64,000 nt of DNA, from positions 26,506,181 to 26,570,180 of the forward strand of contig OW203721.1 of assembly GCA_934045075.1 (NCBI GenBank). Direction: 5' to 3'. This stretch comes from Yponomeuta sedellus. Its lineage: Eukaryota > Arthropoda > Insecta > Lepidoptera > Yponomeutidae. The notes beneath the pieces are model-generated. The model did no database searches. It had not been told where the DNA came from and saw only the letters and a program-made list of their open reading frames with translations. The stretch's first letter is position 1. Every line of letters begins with the position of its first letter. Shown here in pieces: positions 47,616 through 58,241 of this stretch. The position numbers were made by a program, and so were the translations under genes.

Positions 47616-48098
47616 AAATTTTTAGCCTCTAAATAGGTTTTTTAAATTTGTTCCTTAGCACGGGTTAGTGCATTAAAAATAAAAATAGTGTAATAAGGTA
47701 TTTATTTATTTTAATAATCGATATTCTCGTTTGCTCTTACATTCTACTAAAGTATTGATTGAATGCTTACAATTAATGGAATTATTATGACATTCTCTTG
47801 AAGTATTACTTAAGGCCTGCGCAGACGAGGGACCTCTTAAAAATCCGCTATTTGACACGTATATAGAATTTGACGCGATAAATGAATATTTCCTATGGTA
47901 TTTAACGTAAGAAACAGAAATATATTGATTTTGCTAAGTATAAATGCCGGATGGCTGTAAAATTTCCAAAGTAAAATTTTTTTTCCACTTTTAATTCGTA
48001 ACGGCGAAAACGCTATCCGCCATCTTGAAACCATCTAAAGTATGAAAACAAACATTTTTCAGCCAGAGCCAGTGGACATTGATTATTATAGGACTTAC

Positions 48099-48263
48099 AT
48101 CAAAGTGATCTTCACATAAATACACCAGAGTTTCAATTGATAAAGAGTCGGGGTCTCTTTTCGCAGGTTTGAGCCAAGTTTTTCGAATGTTAATTTCACT
48201 GGGTACACGAATCCACAACTTCACGGGGGTCTTTATTGACGTGTTTTTTTCATTCTCGAACAA
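48099..48263 (-). pseudogene. THAP domain, second half exon
   Basis: The minus-strand frame KLWIRVPSEINIRKTWLKPA then KRDPDSLSIETLVYLCEDHF D ends at a GAT|GTAAGT donor (48099/48098). The RxxWLK, the Trp-like spacing and the C-x-x-H-F ending (CEDHF) are the second half of a C2CH THAP DNA-binding domain. The first half (C-x-x-x-x-C) is missing upstream on this strand but is present on the other strand at about 48765. Confidence 0.6.
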
Positions 48264-48764
48264 GGCAATTAGAGAAGGAAACTTTTATAATTGCTGTATT
48301 TTAATTTTTCCTGATATTAGACGTAATTTTAAGAAACTAATTTCGTTTTTTTCCCGATTAATTAAGTTTATCACTATGAAATATTTTTTTGAAATATTTA
48401 AATTGTTGACGTCATACGGTGGCCCAGCCGTGTAGAGTGTCACGCGATTGCGTTATGAGTGAGTCAAAGTCAGGAGTCTGTGAATACTGTCAAAAAAGCC
48501 ACAGACTATGTAAAAAGTCGAGAGACGGCGGTATGTTTGTTGCACAGATTATAATTGTTGTCACTGCGTAGGTACATTGTTTGTTTGGTTCGAAAAATTT
48601 TACCGACGATTGTGCTTTTGCTACCCTGGACACCGATAGATTAAGAACTTGCATTTGACCTGGCTATTCAATTCACGGACTTCAGTTACTGTATCACTCG
48701 ACGACCTCTGCACCACTGCGTTCTGGACTTCCCGTTTCGTGAACATAACAAGCACCGGTAATAT

Positions 48765-48957
48765 GAATCGTGGGTTCTCCTCTAGATGCTTTGTGCCGTT
48801 TTGCCCCAACACCACAACTAACAGGCGTGTTAAAATATTCAGTGTCCAGGGCGTATGCGAAATCGTCGGTGTTAGCTATAAAAATAAAAATTGCCAAGAA
48901 AAATTAAAAACCACTAAAGCAAATCCACAACCAAATGTGATCAGTCAAGCAAGTTAG
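48765..48957 (+). pseudogene. THAP domain, N-terminal half, opposite orientation
   Basis: Plus-strand MNRGFSSRCFVPFCPNTTTN RRVKIF is the N-terminal half of a THAP domain (C-x4-C with VPxC). The frame continues without resemblance to THAP to a TAG at 48955. It is inverted relative to the CEDHF half at 48099-48263, so an inversion, or insertion of two truncated copies, has split the domain. Confidence 0.5.
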
Positions 48958-50443
48958 TCTGTTACACAGACTACATAGAGATACTACGTGTCTGTCAGCA
49001 AATTTTGACAGCTCGATCTGGATATTGTGATTTGTGTTCACAGTATACCTATATATTTTGGTCTGCTGCCTACAGAGTACTGTAACCGTCGTATGACGTC
49101 ACGCAGCAGTTTGATAACAAATTTAAATTTCAGAAAATAAAGCCCATCTTTTGATTTCATTAGCTCTCATTGAAAATACTGCTATTTGGATAATAATCTC
49201 GAAATGGTTTTCGATTTAGCCTATGTAACAATATCTTTCTTTCGCGAATTATGATAATTGCTTTATTTTGGATGTAAATTCGATGAAATCATGGTTGCGT
49301 TGTTGTTCAATGCTCAGAGATCACTTAAAGTAAATTGAATGTCAAACTTTGTTTACAATTTTTTGGACTTCAAACCACAGACAAAAATGGCTGACCGCGT
49401 TTTTGGCTGTTTAGGAAAATGAAGTTTTAAAATTTATTTTTATGTTGCTTTTAGGTCCTCAAAAAATATATTAAAACATTTTTTGGTCTAATGGAAGACT
49501 TATTTACCGTTTAAGACTTGAAAAGAGATTCAAATAGCGGATTTTATCGAACAACGCACGCGGAGGACTAAAAGTACCCCGTACAAAAATTCCCTCAAGT
49601 TACCGAGGATATCAAGAGACCGGACTGGACAAAAGTTCGGTGTTTTCTTTTCAAAAGCTTTTTCTTCTTCAACTTCATGTAAATTACAACACAATTTAAT
49701 CTCAGAATATTTGGTTCCATAGCATACACTTCATTCAATTTCCGGGGAACAAGTGACCGCAGTCCGTAGGCGTTGAGTCCGCGACAAATACTCGCAGGAC
49801 ATTTTTTACTATCCCCAAGGGACAGACGTCTGCGCAGGCCTTTAGGCTTAAAATATTGACAATGCGCGCGGTCGCGGCTACCTAGAGCTAACTAATGGAA
49901 AACAAAAATTGATTATTGGAATCCGTGATAAAAGAGCGATTATCTAGTCTCAAATTCAGCAACTGCGAATCAGTGAGGTTTGTAATATAGAAATAACGAA
50001 ATATGGATTCATCCAGGTGTGAAGCGTATAAAATACTGGTATTGCACATGTAACTACTAGCCGTTGTAGCTTACTACTGGACACGGGCTACCATTAATAC
50101 GTCTAGCTAGGTCCGGGTCCTAGCTAGGCTAATAGCAGAGCTATATTGTGTTTAAGATACAGCTCGATAGATTTTTTGTTTTCTGTTTCATTTTACACAA
50201 CTCATATGTTATGTGTTTGTTTGTCGGTTTTTTTATGCCTCTGTAATTTCTCAAAGCTCGAACTGATTTTTAAGTGGTTTGTGTTATTAGAAGCTTTATT
50301 ATATGTCACATTGGAGCCAAATTGGAAGTTGTGTCTCGTTGTTTTTGTAATAATCAGTTACTGTTCAACTCTGCTAAGGATAGCACTATATTGTTATAGA
50401 CAATACAGACAATAAATAATAAATAAACCACCGATATATAAAC

Positions 50444-50815
50444 TATGAATGAAGCGCTCGTGGCCTAGGCGAAGCCAGTGATTGGAATCAATCACTTGGT
50501 TAAGCAAAAACAGGCGCGGTCAGGTACGGGATGGGTGAGCGTCCCGTGAATACCGCTAGTGGCATTTTACCGAGCGCTTCCGTGCTTCGCAAGGCACGTC
50601 AAACCGTTGGTGCCGGCTGTCATATAATGGCAGTCGCTAAGCCATGTCAGAGGCCTTATGGGCGGCTTGATAACTTCTGACAGTAAGGCCCGCCACTGTC
50701 TTACAATCCTCCACCAACCCGGACTTGGCCCCCGTGGTGGAGTATGGCCTAACCTTCCTGCGATGCCGGAAGAGACCCGTGCCCCAACAGTGGGGACATA
50801 CAAGGATTGATAACG
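50444..50815 (+). repeat. dispersed repeat family F, long copy
   Basis: Runs from GAAGCGCTCGTGGCCTAGGC and GATTGGAATCAATCACTTGG through CGCTTCCGTGCTTCGCAAGG to GTGGAGTATGGCCTAACC and CTGCGATGCCGGAAGAG. Related copies are at 18925-19085 (inverted, deleted) and 55810-56105. About 370 bp with no coding; probably SINE-like. Confidence 0.7.
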
Positions 50816-51034
50816 AACGAATATAAACTATTGTGTAGCGCCGAAGTGTACAAATTATTGACAATGTAACTTCATTTGGTAAAAAAAAAATGTAAAGGAT
50901 GGACGAATGTGAGTACACCTGTTAAGGTAAGATTTGGTCAAGCAACAAAAATATTCTTATTCTTAAATTAATATTACAATTATCTAAATCTATTTCTACT
51001 TTTGTAATAATTTTAAATAGAAAAATAATATTCT

Positions 51035-51152
51035 CTTAAAACATAGTAAAACAACAGAAAGTCTTCATGATACCTGTCATAACTACGATATCACTTAAAA
51101 CATAGTAAAACAACAGAAAGTCTTCATGATATCTGTCATAACTACGATATCG
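51035..51152 (+). repeat. tandem duplication, 59-bp unit x2
   Basis: Units 51035-51093 and 51094-51152 (starting CTTAAAACATAGTAAAACAA) differ at two positions only. A recent local duplication in AT-rich DNA. Confidence 0.9.
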
Positions 51153-51711
51153 CTTTAGTCGTTGATTTACTTGTATATTTTTTGCGCTAATACTGCGTCA
51201 AGGTCACAAAGGGCCGGTTTCTGAATTGAGAGTTTAAGTAAATACTTAAGTACCGTTCTGTTGCGCTTTTTTCTGGAAAATTCGAAGAGAAAGCACGACA
51301 GTTAACTATTAACTTAGCTAAATTCTTGATTCAGAAACTGGCACATGAAATCTTAATAACATAATTATTGATATCGCTATTGGTATCTCTAGTGAATTCT
51401 ATATCGTTAACAACCTAAATAGGGCATTGGTTGATTTACAGAACTATAAACTAAATGAGTTTCACAGATGTTGTCTTATGTTTTCCATCATAACATAGCC
51501 AAATGTAGGTAACATTATAATTATTTGTTAAAAAAATATCCTCCGACAATTCATGAAAATGTAACATGAACAAATGGGTATTGTTTGACATTCGTTTAAG
51601 TTTGCTATGTTATGCACAAATTCTGTCAAATACATATATTACATTAATTTTATTGATTGGCATTAATTGTAACATTTTGTACAAAATAAAATTTTAATTC
51701 AGTCAATCAAA

Positions 51712-51825
51712 AGGTCAGCGTGGGGATTATGGGCATTACCCCCTAATGATGGCACAACCTTACGCTCATTTTGGAGAGGGCTATGTTCAGCAGTGGACTA
51801 ATATAGCCTGAAGAAGAAGAAGAAT
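51712..51825 (+). repeat. retroposon 3' end with GAA tail, copy 2
   Basis: CAGCGTGGGGATTATGGGCA through GAGGGCTATGTTCAGCAGTG to TATAGCCTGAAGAAGAAGAAG. Homologous to 16690-16855 but with a different microsatellite tail, as expected for independent target-primed insertions. Confidence 0.7.
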
Positions 51826-52686
51826 CAAAAGGTTCTATTTGTAGATGTTAGGGGTAGTACAGACACAAAATAGGTAAATGGCGAAGAATACAGAATGACT
51901 TGATACGGCGAAACTTTATTCTGATCACTACCGGAAGCAGCGCTTCTTATAAAGAGCAGGGTCTTACATTATAAGGTATTTTGAACTACGTTTTGATTGT
52001 TTTGTGTGCGATCGGCGTGCAGTAGGTGAAATTGGTAAGTCACGGTCTCTCCAGCGCCGGTCGTGAACAATCGTGGAATGAAATTGTAAAACCCTGCTTC
52101 TCGTTCACTGTTATTCAGAAAAGCTACTGGTAACACCTGTCAGGTGGCCAATTCCATACAAAAGAACAACTGCAGTCAACAGAAGTTCGATAGTGTTCGA
52201 GAAACCGGGTCGAGGTTCACAATTAACAGGTTATAAATTCGCAAATAAAAGCAACTTTACTTATCCTGCCGCATGATGCTATTAAGGGTTCCGTCTGAAA
52301 GACGTCAACAAGGAACCCCTGTAGTTGCGACATGTCTGACATTTCGTCCGTTTTTTCATTTAGTGACAGTAGCCTTACCTATTTATAAAAACACGATCCT
52401 TAAAACACTCGCAAAACGCTCACTAAAATAATGGTGGAGATTTTATAAGGAAAAAACGTAATCACAGACTAAATAAAACGTCTCCAGGGGTATTTTAGTC
52501 GATTAGTATAGAATGTAGCTTTATATATATATATAATAGCATTTTTTGATGACATTTGAATAAAGATGTTATAAATTTTTCATTGTTATGTAGCCTATAT
52601 CCGTCTCACTGCATAGCACACTCAGAGAGATAATAAGTGCTTTAAATACAACTTCAGACCAGAAAAAAATATACTATAAAATTATT

Positions 52687-52965
52687 CTTAATGTGAGCCA
52701 AATAGGACTTAAAAGTTCTTAGTTGCCGAAATACATGCCCAACTGGTCTCTCAATTAGCTGATGATCAATGCACCAATATAGCCTTTAAGTGATTTTATA
52801 AAGCCCGGAAGGTGTGTAATAATTCTATTACAAATCTTCAGGGCCGGTTTGTTGTTTTTACTGTGAGAAATAAGTTTACTTAGGAACGCTTTCGTCACGT
52901 CATCTATTCTACGAGTGAGGCAAGTCCTATATACAACCGGTACAGCAAAATATTCGATATTTAAT
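52687..52965 (-). repeat. dispersed repeat G, copy 1
   Basis: AATGTGAGCCAAATAGGACTTAAAA to about CGGTACAGCAAAATATTC is similar over about 270 bp to 54629-54885. The minus strand has an 83-residue open frame (FAVPVVYRTCLTRRIDDV, then LISHSKNNKPALKICNRI); the second copy keeps ISHYKNNKPA but has stops. It may descend from a coding repeat; family unknown. Confidence 0.6.
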
Positions 52966-53199
52966 ACTTTTGCAGGCAATTTCAACAGCAAACAAACGTT
53001 TAACAAGCGGAATATACAAGATACATCTTGTCAGTGTATATTACGCAGCGATAGCCATCGGCGGTGCTAAATTGACTACTAACATCAACCCGAAGAAGCG
53101 GGGCGGGCCGTATATCGTGGTCTATCATTTGATTGCTCGTATTAAAGCCCTCTTTGCCACGCTAAAGTGAGCTTTGCGTAAGCCACGGTAAGGATGTTT

Positions 53200-54625
53200 A
53201 GAAGGGGGTGAATGTCGTTATGATAAATGGCTCGTAAGGCCACGGCGATAGGGGTAAAGATTCGCTAAAAGCGAGAGCACATGAGTCTTCCTTCGTATAT
53301 CTCGTTTTTGTCGCGGCAAGGTGATGTACTCGTAGAATTTTTCTGCTGAACGACCGGCGGCTGATTTTTAAGAGAATTGCAACTTAATTGTCCTTGACAA
53401 TATAGGCTAATTGCAAAAAAGTTGCGATTACGGCTGATGCTTTGGCATTAAACACCACCATCAAGCTGCTATTTAAACCACATGCAAGGAAAAGTATATT
53501 CATGATACACACACGCCTGATTAAATGATCATAGGTAGTATGCCAGGTGCATTATGTACGTGTGTAAACGGCCATTGGTCACTGCTGGTCCACATAAACA
53601 CTCTTTCACAAGCACCCCAATTAAATCGGCGTGGCGCGTGGCACTAAAGTCGAAACGAATATTTCCCAAATTTAACTGGCGATGGCGTGTATTCAGCACC
53701 TTTACGCGACTTGCGGAAAAGCGGATGTACCTACATTATATAATCGTTTGTGACGAATTTTTTCGTAACAAACTTTATAAACGTTTGTAGTAACAAACTA
53801 CAAACGCAACGTTTCGTAACAAATTCACATAGACAGAAAAATAAAACCCGCGCCGTTAGACTGCCATGCCAGCGCTTTTAAAAAGTCATTGAAACTATCT
53901 TTGACTTTGCGATATTTCTCTTTCTATGTTTACCTATAATTTTAGGTTTTTGGCGAAATTTTCGTAAAGCCTCGACTAAACTGTCGTTTCGGTAAACTCT
54001 TCGGTTTGGATGCAGGTTAACTATGTCACCAGAGTGTAATTATTTATTTATTAACATGAGTGCCCTTTTAGACTTGATAAGCTAACTTCATAATTATAAC
54101 CATTTTTTTGGATAAACACAAAACAGGCTAACTTCACCTTATTACTATTATTTCATCAGTTAGTTCTAAATTACGTCCGTCTTAAGACTTATACAGTTGA
54201 AAGGCATTTAAGATAGCAACTAGTCTAAACAACAATAAATCAGTGTTTAAAACAAAATGTACTCCATTTTGTTTTAGACAGGCTTGTAAGTGAAATTATG
54301 AAAACCGAGTTACTTACGCAAGCCAGGGAATTGTATTTCATTCGAACGATTTTTTTATTTATTTATCCCCTTCTACAAGACCAACGCTACGTAACCAGTT
54401 ACGTGACAAGAATTGTTTTTCTTGCTTGCAAAGTATTATACACAGTATTGTTACAGCTGGAGTGTTACGCATGCTACGCTTGCTACGAAATACCGTAGAA
54501 CTGCTACGTGCGCCAAAGCGATCGTAAGGAGTTCGTTGGCATACGGCTCAAGGTGAAACAATTTTAAATGAGTTTCGTAATGATAACTTTACCTGGTACC
54601 AATCCGTAGCTTTCCTGCCATTTAA
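53200..54625. other. No gene recognised
   Basis: AT-rich. A small inverted repeat CGTTTGTAGT/ACTACAAACG lies near 53782-53806. Short ORFs lack motifs and splice context. Confidence 0.4.
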
Positions 54626-54628
54626 TTT

Positions 54629-54885
54629 TAAATGTGAGCCAAATTGGACTTAAAACTTCTCAATTGCCAAAATACATGTCCAACTAGCTGAATTAATAAC
54701 TGCACCAATATAGACTTTCAGTAATTTTGTAAAAAACCCCCAAGGTTTGTAATACGCTGCAGGTTTGTTGTTTTTATAATGAGAAATAAACTTTTCTTAA
54801 TAACAATTTTCGTAACGTTATCTATTTGACGAGTATGAGGCAAGTACTACACACGGTACAGCAGAATATACCTGTGATATCCGTA
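54629..54885 (-). repeat. dispersed repeat G, copy 2
   Basis: Second copy of 52687-52965, same orientation, about 1.9 kb away, with more indels. Shared anchors include CACCAATATAGacTTT, GGTTTGTTGTTTTTA and GAGGCAAGT. Confidence 0.6.
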
Positions 54886-55347
54886 GATTTCCTTTGACGC
54901 GCAGTTTCGATCCATCCGTAGTGAGAGGTAAATAAAAATATATCCATGGCCACACGCTTCGATTTTCAAATTTTACGAAGAAATAATAATTTTTAAAGAT
55001 TCGCGATGCTCATACTCGTAGGTACATGAAACAGCGAAACAGCAAGTTGTAATCGGACTTTATAAGTTTTTTAATCGTTTGTTTCGCAACAATTAAGACA
55101 TCATGAAGGTCTTTATTTTCTTTTATAAATCTTTATTATGTATGTAGCGAATAATGACTTTGTTCCAAGATGCGTACTTTTCTAAAACTCGCTGTGAAGA
55201 AACTCGACTGTCTGAAATGTTTACTACAAAGCTTTTGAAACCGCCAATTTATTTGGCACTTTTTCTCTATCTGAGCAAAGGCCTACACTCTGTAGTGAGT
55301 CATGTACGGGCAGGTTATGCCACTAACATCATAACAAATCCATAGTA

Positions 55348-55572
55348 TTTTAAAAACCTATTTAGCGGCTGCCTGTACGTAATACAGAGAATATTGTAAA
55401 GAGGTTCGAAATTTCACTGATGCCGGTGAGTCGCCCATTAGCTCAGTTGGAAAGAGCGCTGGCACGGATAGCCAGAGGTCGCGGGTTCGAATTCCGGCAT
55501 GGGTGGAATTTTTAGCCTCTATATAGGTTTTTAAAATGGTCCTTAGCACGGGTTAGTGCATTAAAAAGAATA
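55348..55572 (+). mobile_element. tRNA-derived SINE with 12-bp TSD
   Basis: A single 225-bp copy of the family seen inverted at 47152-47695, flanked by AAATCCATAGTA at 55336-55347 and 55573-55584. The tRNA-like core is 55432-55505, with box B GGTTCGAATTCC. A 12-bp target duplication points to LINE-type endonuclease and target-primed reverse transcription rather than cut-and-paste. It ends in TTAAAAAGAATA. Confidence 0.85.
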
Positions 55573-55716
55573 AAATCCATAGTAGACTACTTGTAGTTCC
55601 GACGCCAACTAAAACGTGTTACGTGTATAATTAAAATTTTGGGTTATAAGAGATACCGTGCGAAGGTGCATATTTCAGTGTAGCATTGGAAGGGTACCCC
55701 TGATAACAAAAAAAAT

Positions 55717-55800
55717 ATATGACTTCAAAACACTGGTTAAGCTTAATCTTAGTGCCAGCAATCACTAAGGTTAAGCTTAACCAGTGTTTTAAAGTCATAT
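55717..55800. repeat. 38-bp palindrome (36/38), 8-nt loop
   Basis: Arm 55717-55754 (starts ATATGACTTCAAAACACTGG) is mirrored by 55763-55800 with two mismatches around CCAGCAAT. It immediately precedes repeat family F. Confidence 0.9.
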
Positions 55801-55809
55801 ACATTTTTC

Positions 55810-56105
55810 ATAGGTGACCATCCCGTAACTAGAGCTAGTGGCATTTTTTCCGCGCGCTTCCGTGCTTCGCAAAGCACGCTAAGCCGTTGGTGCCGGTCAT
55901 GTAAAGGCAGTCATTAAGCCGTGTCAGAGGACACGGCTTAATGACTGCCTGAGAGGAGAGTTTTGGACGGCTTGATAATTTCTGACAGTAAGGCCCGCCA
56001 CTGCCTTACAACCCTCCACCAACCCCTACTTTGCCCCCGTGGCGGAGTATGGCCTAACCTTACCCGCGATGCAGGAAGATACCCGTTCTCCAGCAGTTGA
56101 CACCA
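55810..56105 (+). repeat. dispersed repeat family F, copy with embedded hairpin
   Basis: Homologous to 50530-50815 (CTAGTGGCATTTT, CGTGCTTCGCAAAGCACG, GGAGTATGGCCTAACC). Relative to the other copy it contains an extra inverted segment forming the perfect hairpin at 55905-55950. Confidence 0.7.
55905..55950. repeat. perfect 20-bp palindrome, 6-nt loop
   Basis: AGGCAGTCATTAAGCCGTGT (55905-55924), CAGAGG, ACACGGCTTAATGACTGCCT (55931-55950). The other copy of this repeat near 50630-50660 has only the first arm, followed by CAGAGG, so the second arm was copied back locally. Confidence 0.9.
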
Positions 56106-56109
56106 AAGA

Positions 56110-56790
56110 ATAAAATGAAAAAGTAGGTTAAAATTGTCATTAGTAGTATTTCGACAAAAGGTAAAGTAGTAAGTAAAAATTCAAAAGAAATCTAGAAAGG
56201 GTGATCTAATTTTAAATTTTCATTTAAAACGATAGAAGTACACAAATGGTTTAAAACAGGTTTGCCCCGTTACACTGTGAAGTTATTCCAATCAAGAACA
56301 GAGCATCTAATTACGTTACCAAGATACAGAGCCGTGTACTGGTAAAGCTGTGTTAACAACAACGATCAGTTGACTGAGAAGCAGAATCAATAGCCCAGAG
56401 AAAGCGATACATCAAAGAGTATAAGCGGAATAGGGACGCGCCGCATCCTCTAGTAAACCACTTTATTCGATGAATAGTGAAATTGATAACTCTCCGTATT
56501 TTTCCATCGACAAGGGCTTTCCTATAGACCAATCATTCCTACAGTGTTACATAAAGGTTCCTTTAAGGTTTCCAGGTTCGCAGTAGAAGGCTCACAGTAA
56601 ATTAGAGGGTGATGAGGCGCTTGTATATGGGCAATAAAAAATGTGATAAATATATTTTCTTTAGGTACAGGAGAACCCTTCGGCCGCGTATGATACCAGA
56701 GTTTGGTAACCAGAATCATACGAAGAAAAAATGATAACTGTCAAAACTAAGACCAAAGTCGAATTATGTAACTCGACGATGAAAGACGAA
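56110..56790. other. No gene recognised
   Basis: Flank of the ISL2EU-like element. A 65-residue minus-strand frame (56522-56719) shows no motif. Confidence 0.4.
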
Positions 56791-56960
56791 AAAGGGTATC
56801 CGCCAAAATTGCCCCAGTCCCGGCGCAAAAGAATTGTATCTCAGATTTTAGATAATTATTAGTAGAAACAATATCAGGTGTCGCTATTAGCTGATTCGGT
56901 GGCTAACATGTTTTTTTGCCCAGAGAAGTTTCATAGGCGCTACATGCAAAAATGACACTT
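56791..56960 (+). repeat. left TIR of ISL2EU-like element
   Basis: 170 bp, reverse complement of 60557-60738 with few substitutions and one indel of about 15 nt near the outer end. Confidence 0.9.
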
Positions 56961-57420
56961 CTGAAATGTATGAAACAGTTAATTTTTTTTTGTGATTTCA
57001 TTGTTGGTCCCATAATGAAAGTTGTTCAGTTTGATGGTCTGAATCACCAGTTTCAAGGATAACGGTATTTACCCTAACACCCTGTATATTATATATATAT
57101 GTACATATGCCCTTTTTTTAAAAAAAAACTTTATTTTACCGTATTCATTCACTCATTAACAACACAAACGTGTAGGTAATTGCAAAAAAATTATATAATG
57201 AGCGCGCTCTCGCTCACACTCAATTTGTTAAAGGGAGAAACCTAGTGACGCTATTGAACAACGCCCCGGCCATGGTTGGTTTACACCGCTGCCCATGCGC
57301 AGTCCTTTGCTAACGTTTGTTGTATTGTGTACTGTGCGTTCGAAATCTTTCCCAGGAGGATTTACTTTGTTTTTACGGCGACTTGGCATTAATCCCTGGA
57401 CTTTTGGTTTTTCTTGTGAT

Positions 57421-57552
57421 ATGGCAGACAATTGTGTTTTGTGTACACGGTCACTTCGGCGACTTCGAAGACATGTTCTATCTGAACGTTTTCTTCAATC
57501 ACGTCGAGAATTCGTGGTACATATTGTACGTGCTATTGAACCGCCCCAAGAG
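57421..57552 (+). CDS. ISL2EU-like transposase, exon 1
   Basis: 44 codons from ATGGCAGAC: MADNCVLCTRSLRRLRRHVL through FVVHIVRAIEPPQE, ending at GAG|GTATGT in phase 0. The C-x-x-C pair (C5, C8) probably pairs with the ICHACWH cysteines of exon 2 to bind zinc. I chose this Met because it is the first in frame before the Cys pair and the frame joins exon 2 exactly. The overlapping hydrophobic ORF in another frame (57317-57562) is a shadow. Confidence 0.75.
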
Positions 57553-58241
57553 GTATGTTTAAAAAACTATTCCATTTAAACAAAGTATTTATTTTAACAC
57601 TATGAAGACTTTAAGATAGATATACGCTAAGAATCACTGTTTTAGTAAAGGAACGTATTCAGCGCGCTGTAAATAAATGTTGATTTGTCAAAAAGTAAGT
57701 TTTGCTTATTATAGCTGAGCTTATTTCTCCATCATTCTGCTTGTACTCTTAAACAGTCCTTATTTTCATTATGAGTGGTATTTTATGTAGGTTTTTAAAA
57801 AGTAGGAGGTTGAGCAAAAAAATAGGTATTTTTGAGTTACGGATCACATCAAGCAATGAAAATAACACAACAAATCAAATATATTTTTTTTACAATGAAT
57901 TAATAAGAAAAGTTAACGTCAATGGCAACACAAAAAATACCTAAGAAACATCTCTTGAAACCCAAACATTGGTATCTATCAAACCTACCTGTATTTCGGG
58001 AACGTGACCTACCTAGATGTAAGAAATTGTGTTGCCCAACATGGTCAATGTCAAAGTGCCATTTTTCTAAAGATCTTATGTAACTACATGGCGTGCAATA
58101 AATGATTGAGTATTGAGTTCTCAAAGCACGCTTTTAGTTTAGGAACGCAGTGGTACCTATACACCTGTTACACTTCGATCATTTATAACCAAGTGCGCAC
58201 GGAGTAAATAATAGTTTAAAAATGCGTTTCATTGTTTACAG
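57553..58241 (+). other. intron of the transposase gene
   Basis: 689 bp, GTATGT...TTTACAG, phase 0. AT-rich with several stops in all frames. Both boundaries are needed to join the paired cysteine motifs. Confidence 0.7.

Larger units (their letters stand above)
47152..47695. mobile_element. inverted pair of tRNA-derived SINEs in one 13-bp TSD
   Basis: AGGTATTTATTTA occurs at 47139-47151 and again at 47696-47708, so the intervening 544 bp went in as one event. It contains a minus-oriented and a plus-oriented copy of one SINE, each with a tRNA-like core and shared flanks (AAATTTTTAGCCTCTAAATAG and GTTCCTTAGCACGGGTTAG). The plus copy has these flanks on both sides, inverted, giving about 75-bp terminal inverted repeats (47413-47487 and 47617-47693). 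A single copy of the family is at 55348-55572. Confidence 0.8.
47809..49845. mobile_element. remnant of THAP-domain DNA transposon
   Basis: TTAAGGCCTGCGCAGACG (47809-47826) is mirrored by CGTCTGCGCAGGCCTTTA (49828-49845). A second inverted pair, AAATCCGCTATTTGA near 47841 and TCAAATAGCGGATTT near 49532, lies inside. Two pieces of a THAP zinc-finger gene occur inside in opposite orientations. THAP domains are found in P-element and Kolobok transposases; a TTAA on the left would suit Kolobok, but the right side reads TTTA/TTAG, so the superfamily is uncertain. Confidence 0.55.

Noticed and set aside
57295..57579. Hydrophobic ORFs overlapping the transposase exon 1
   Set aside because: They overlap MADNCVLC... 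in other frames. Only the 57421 frame splices in phase into the ICHACWH zinc-ligand region.
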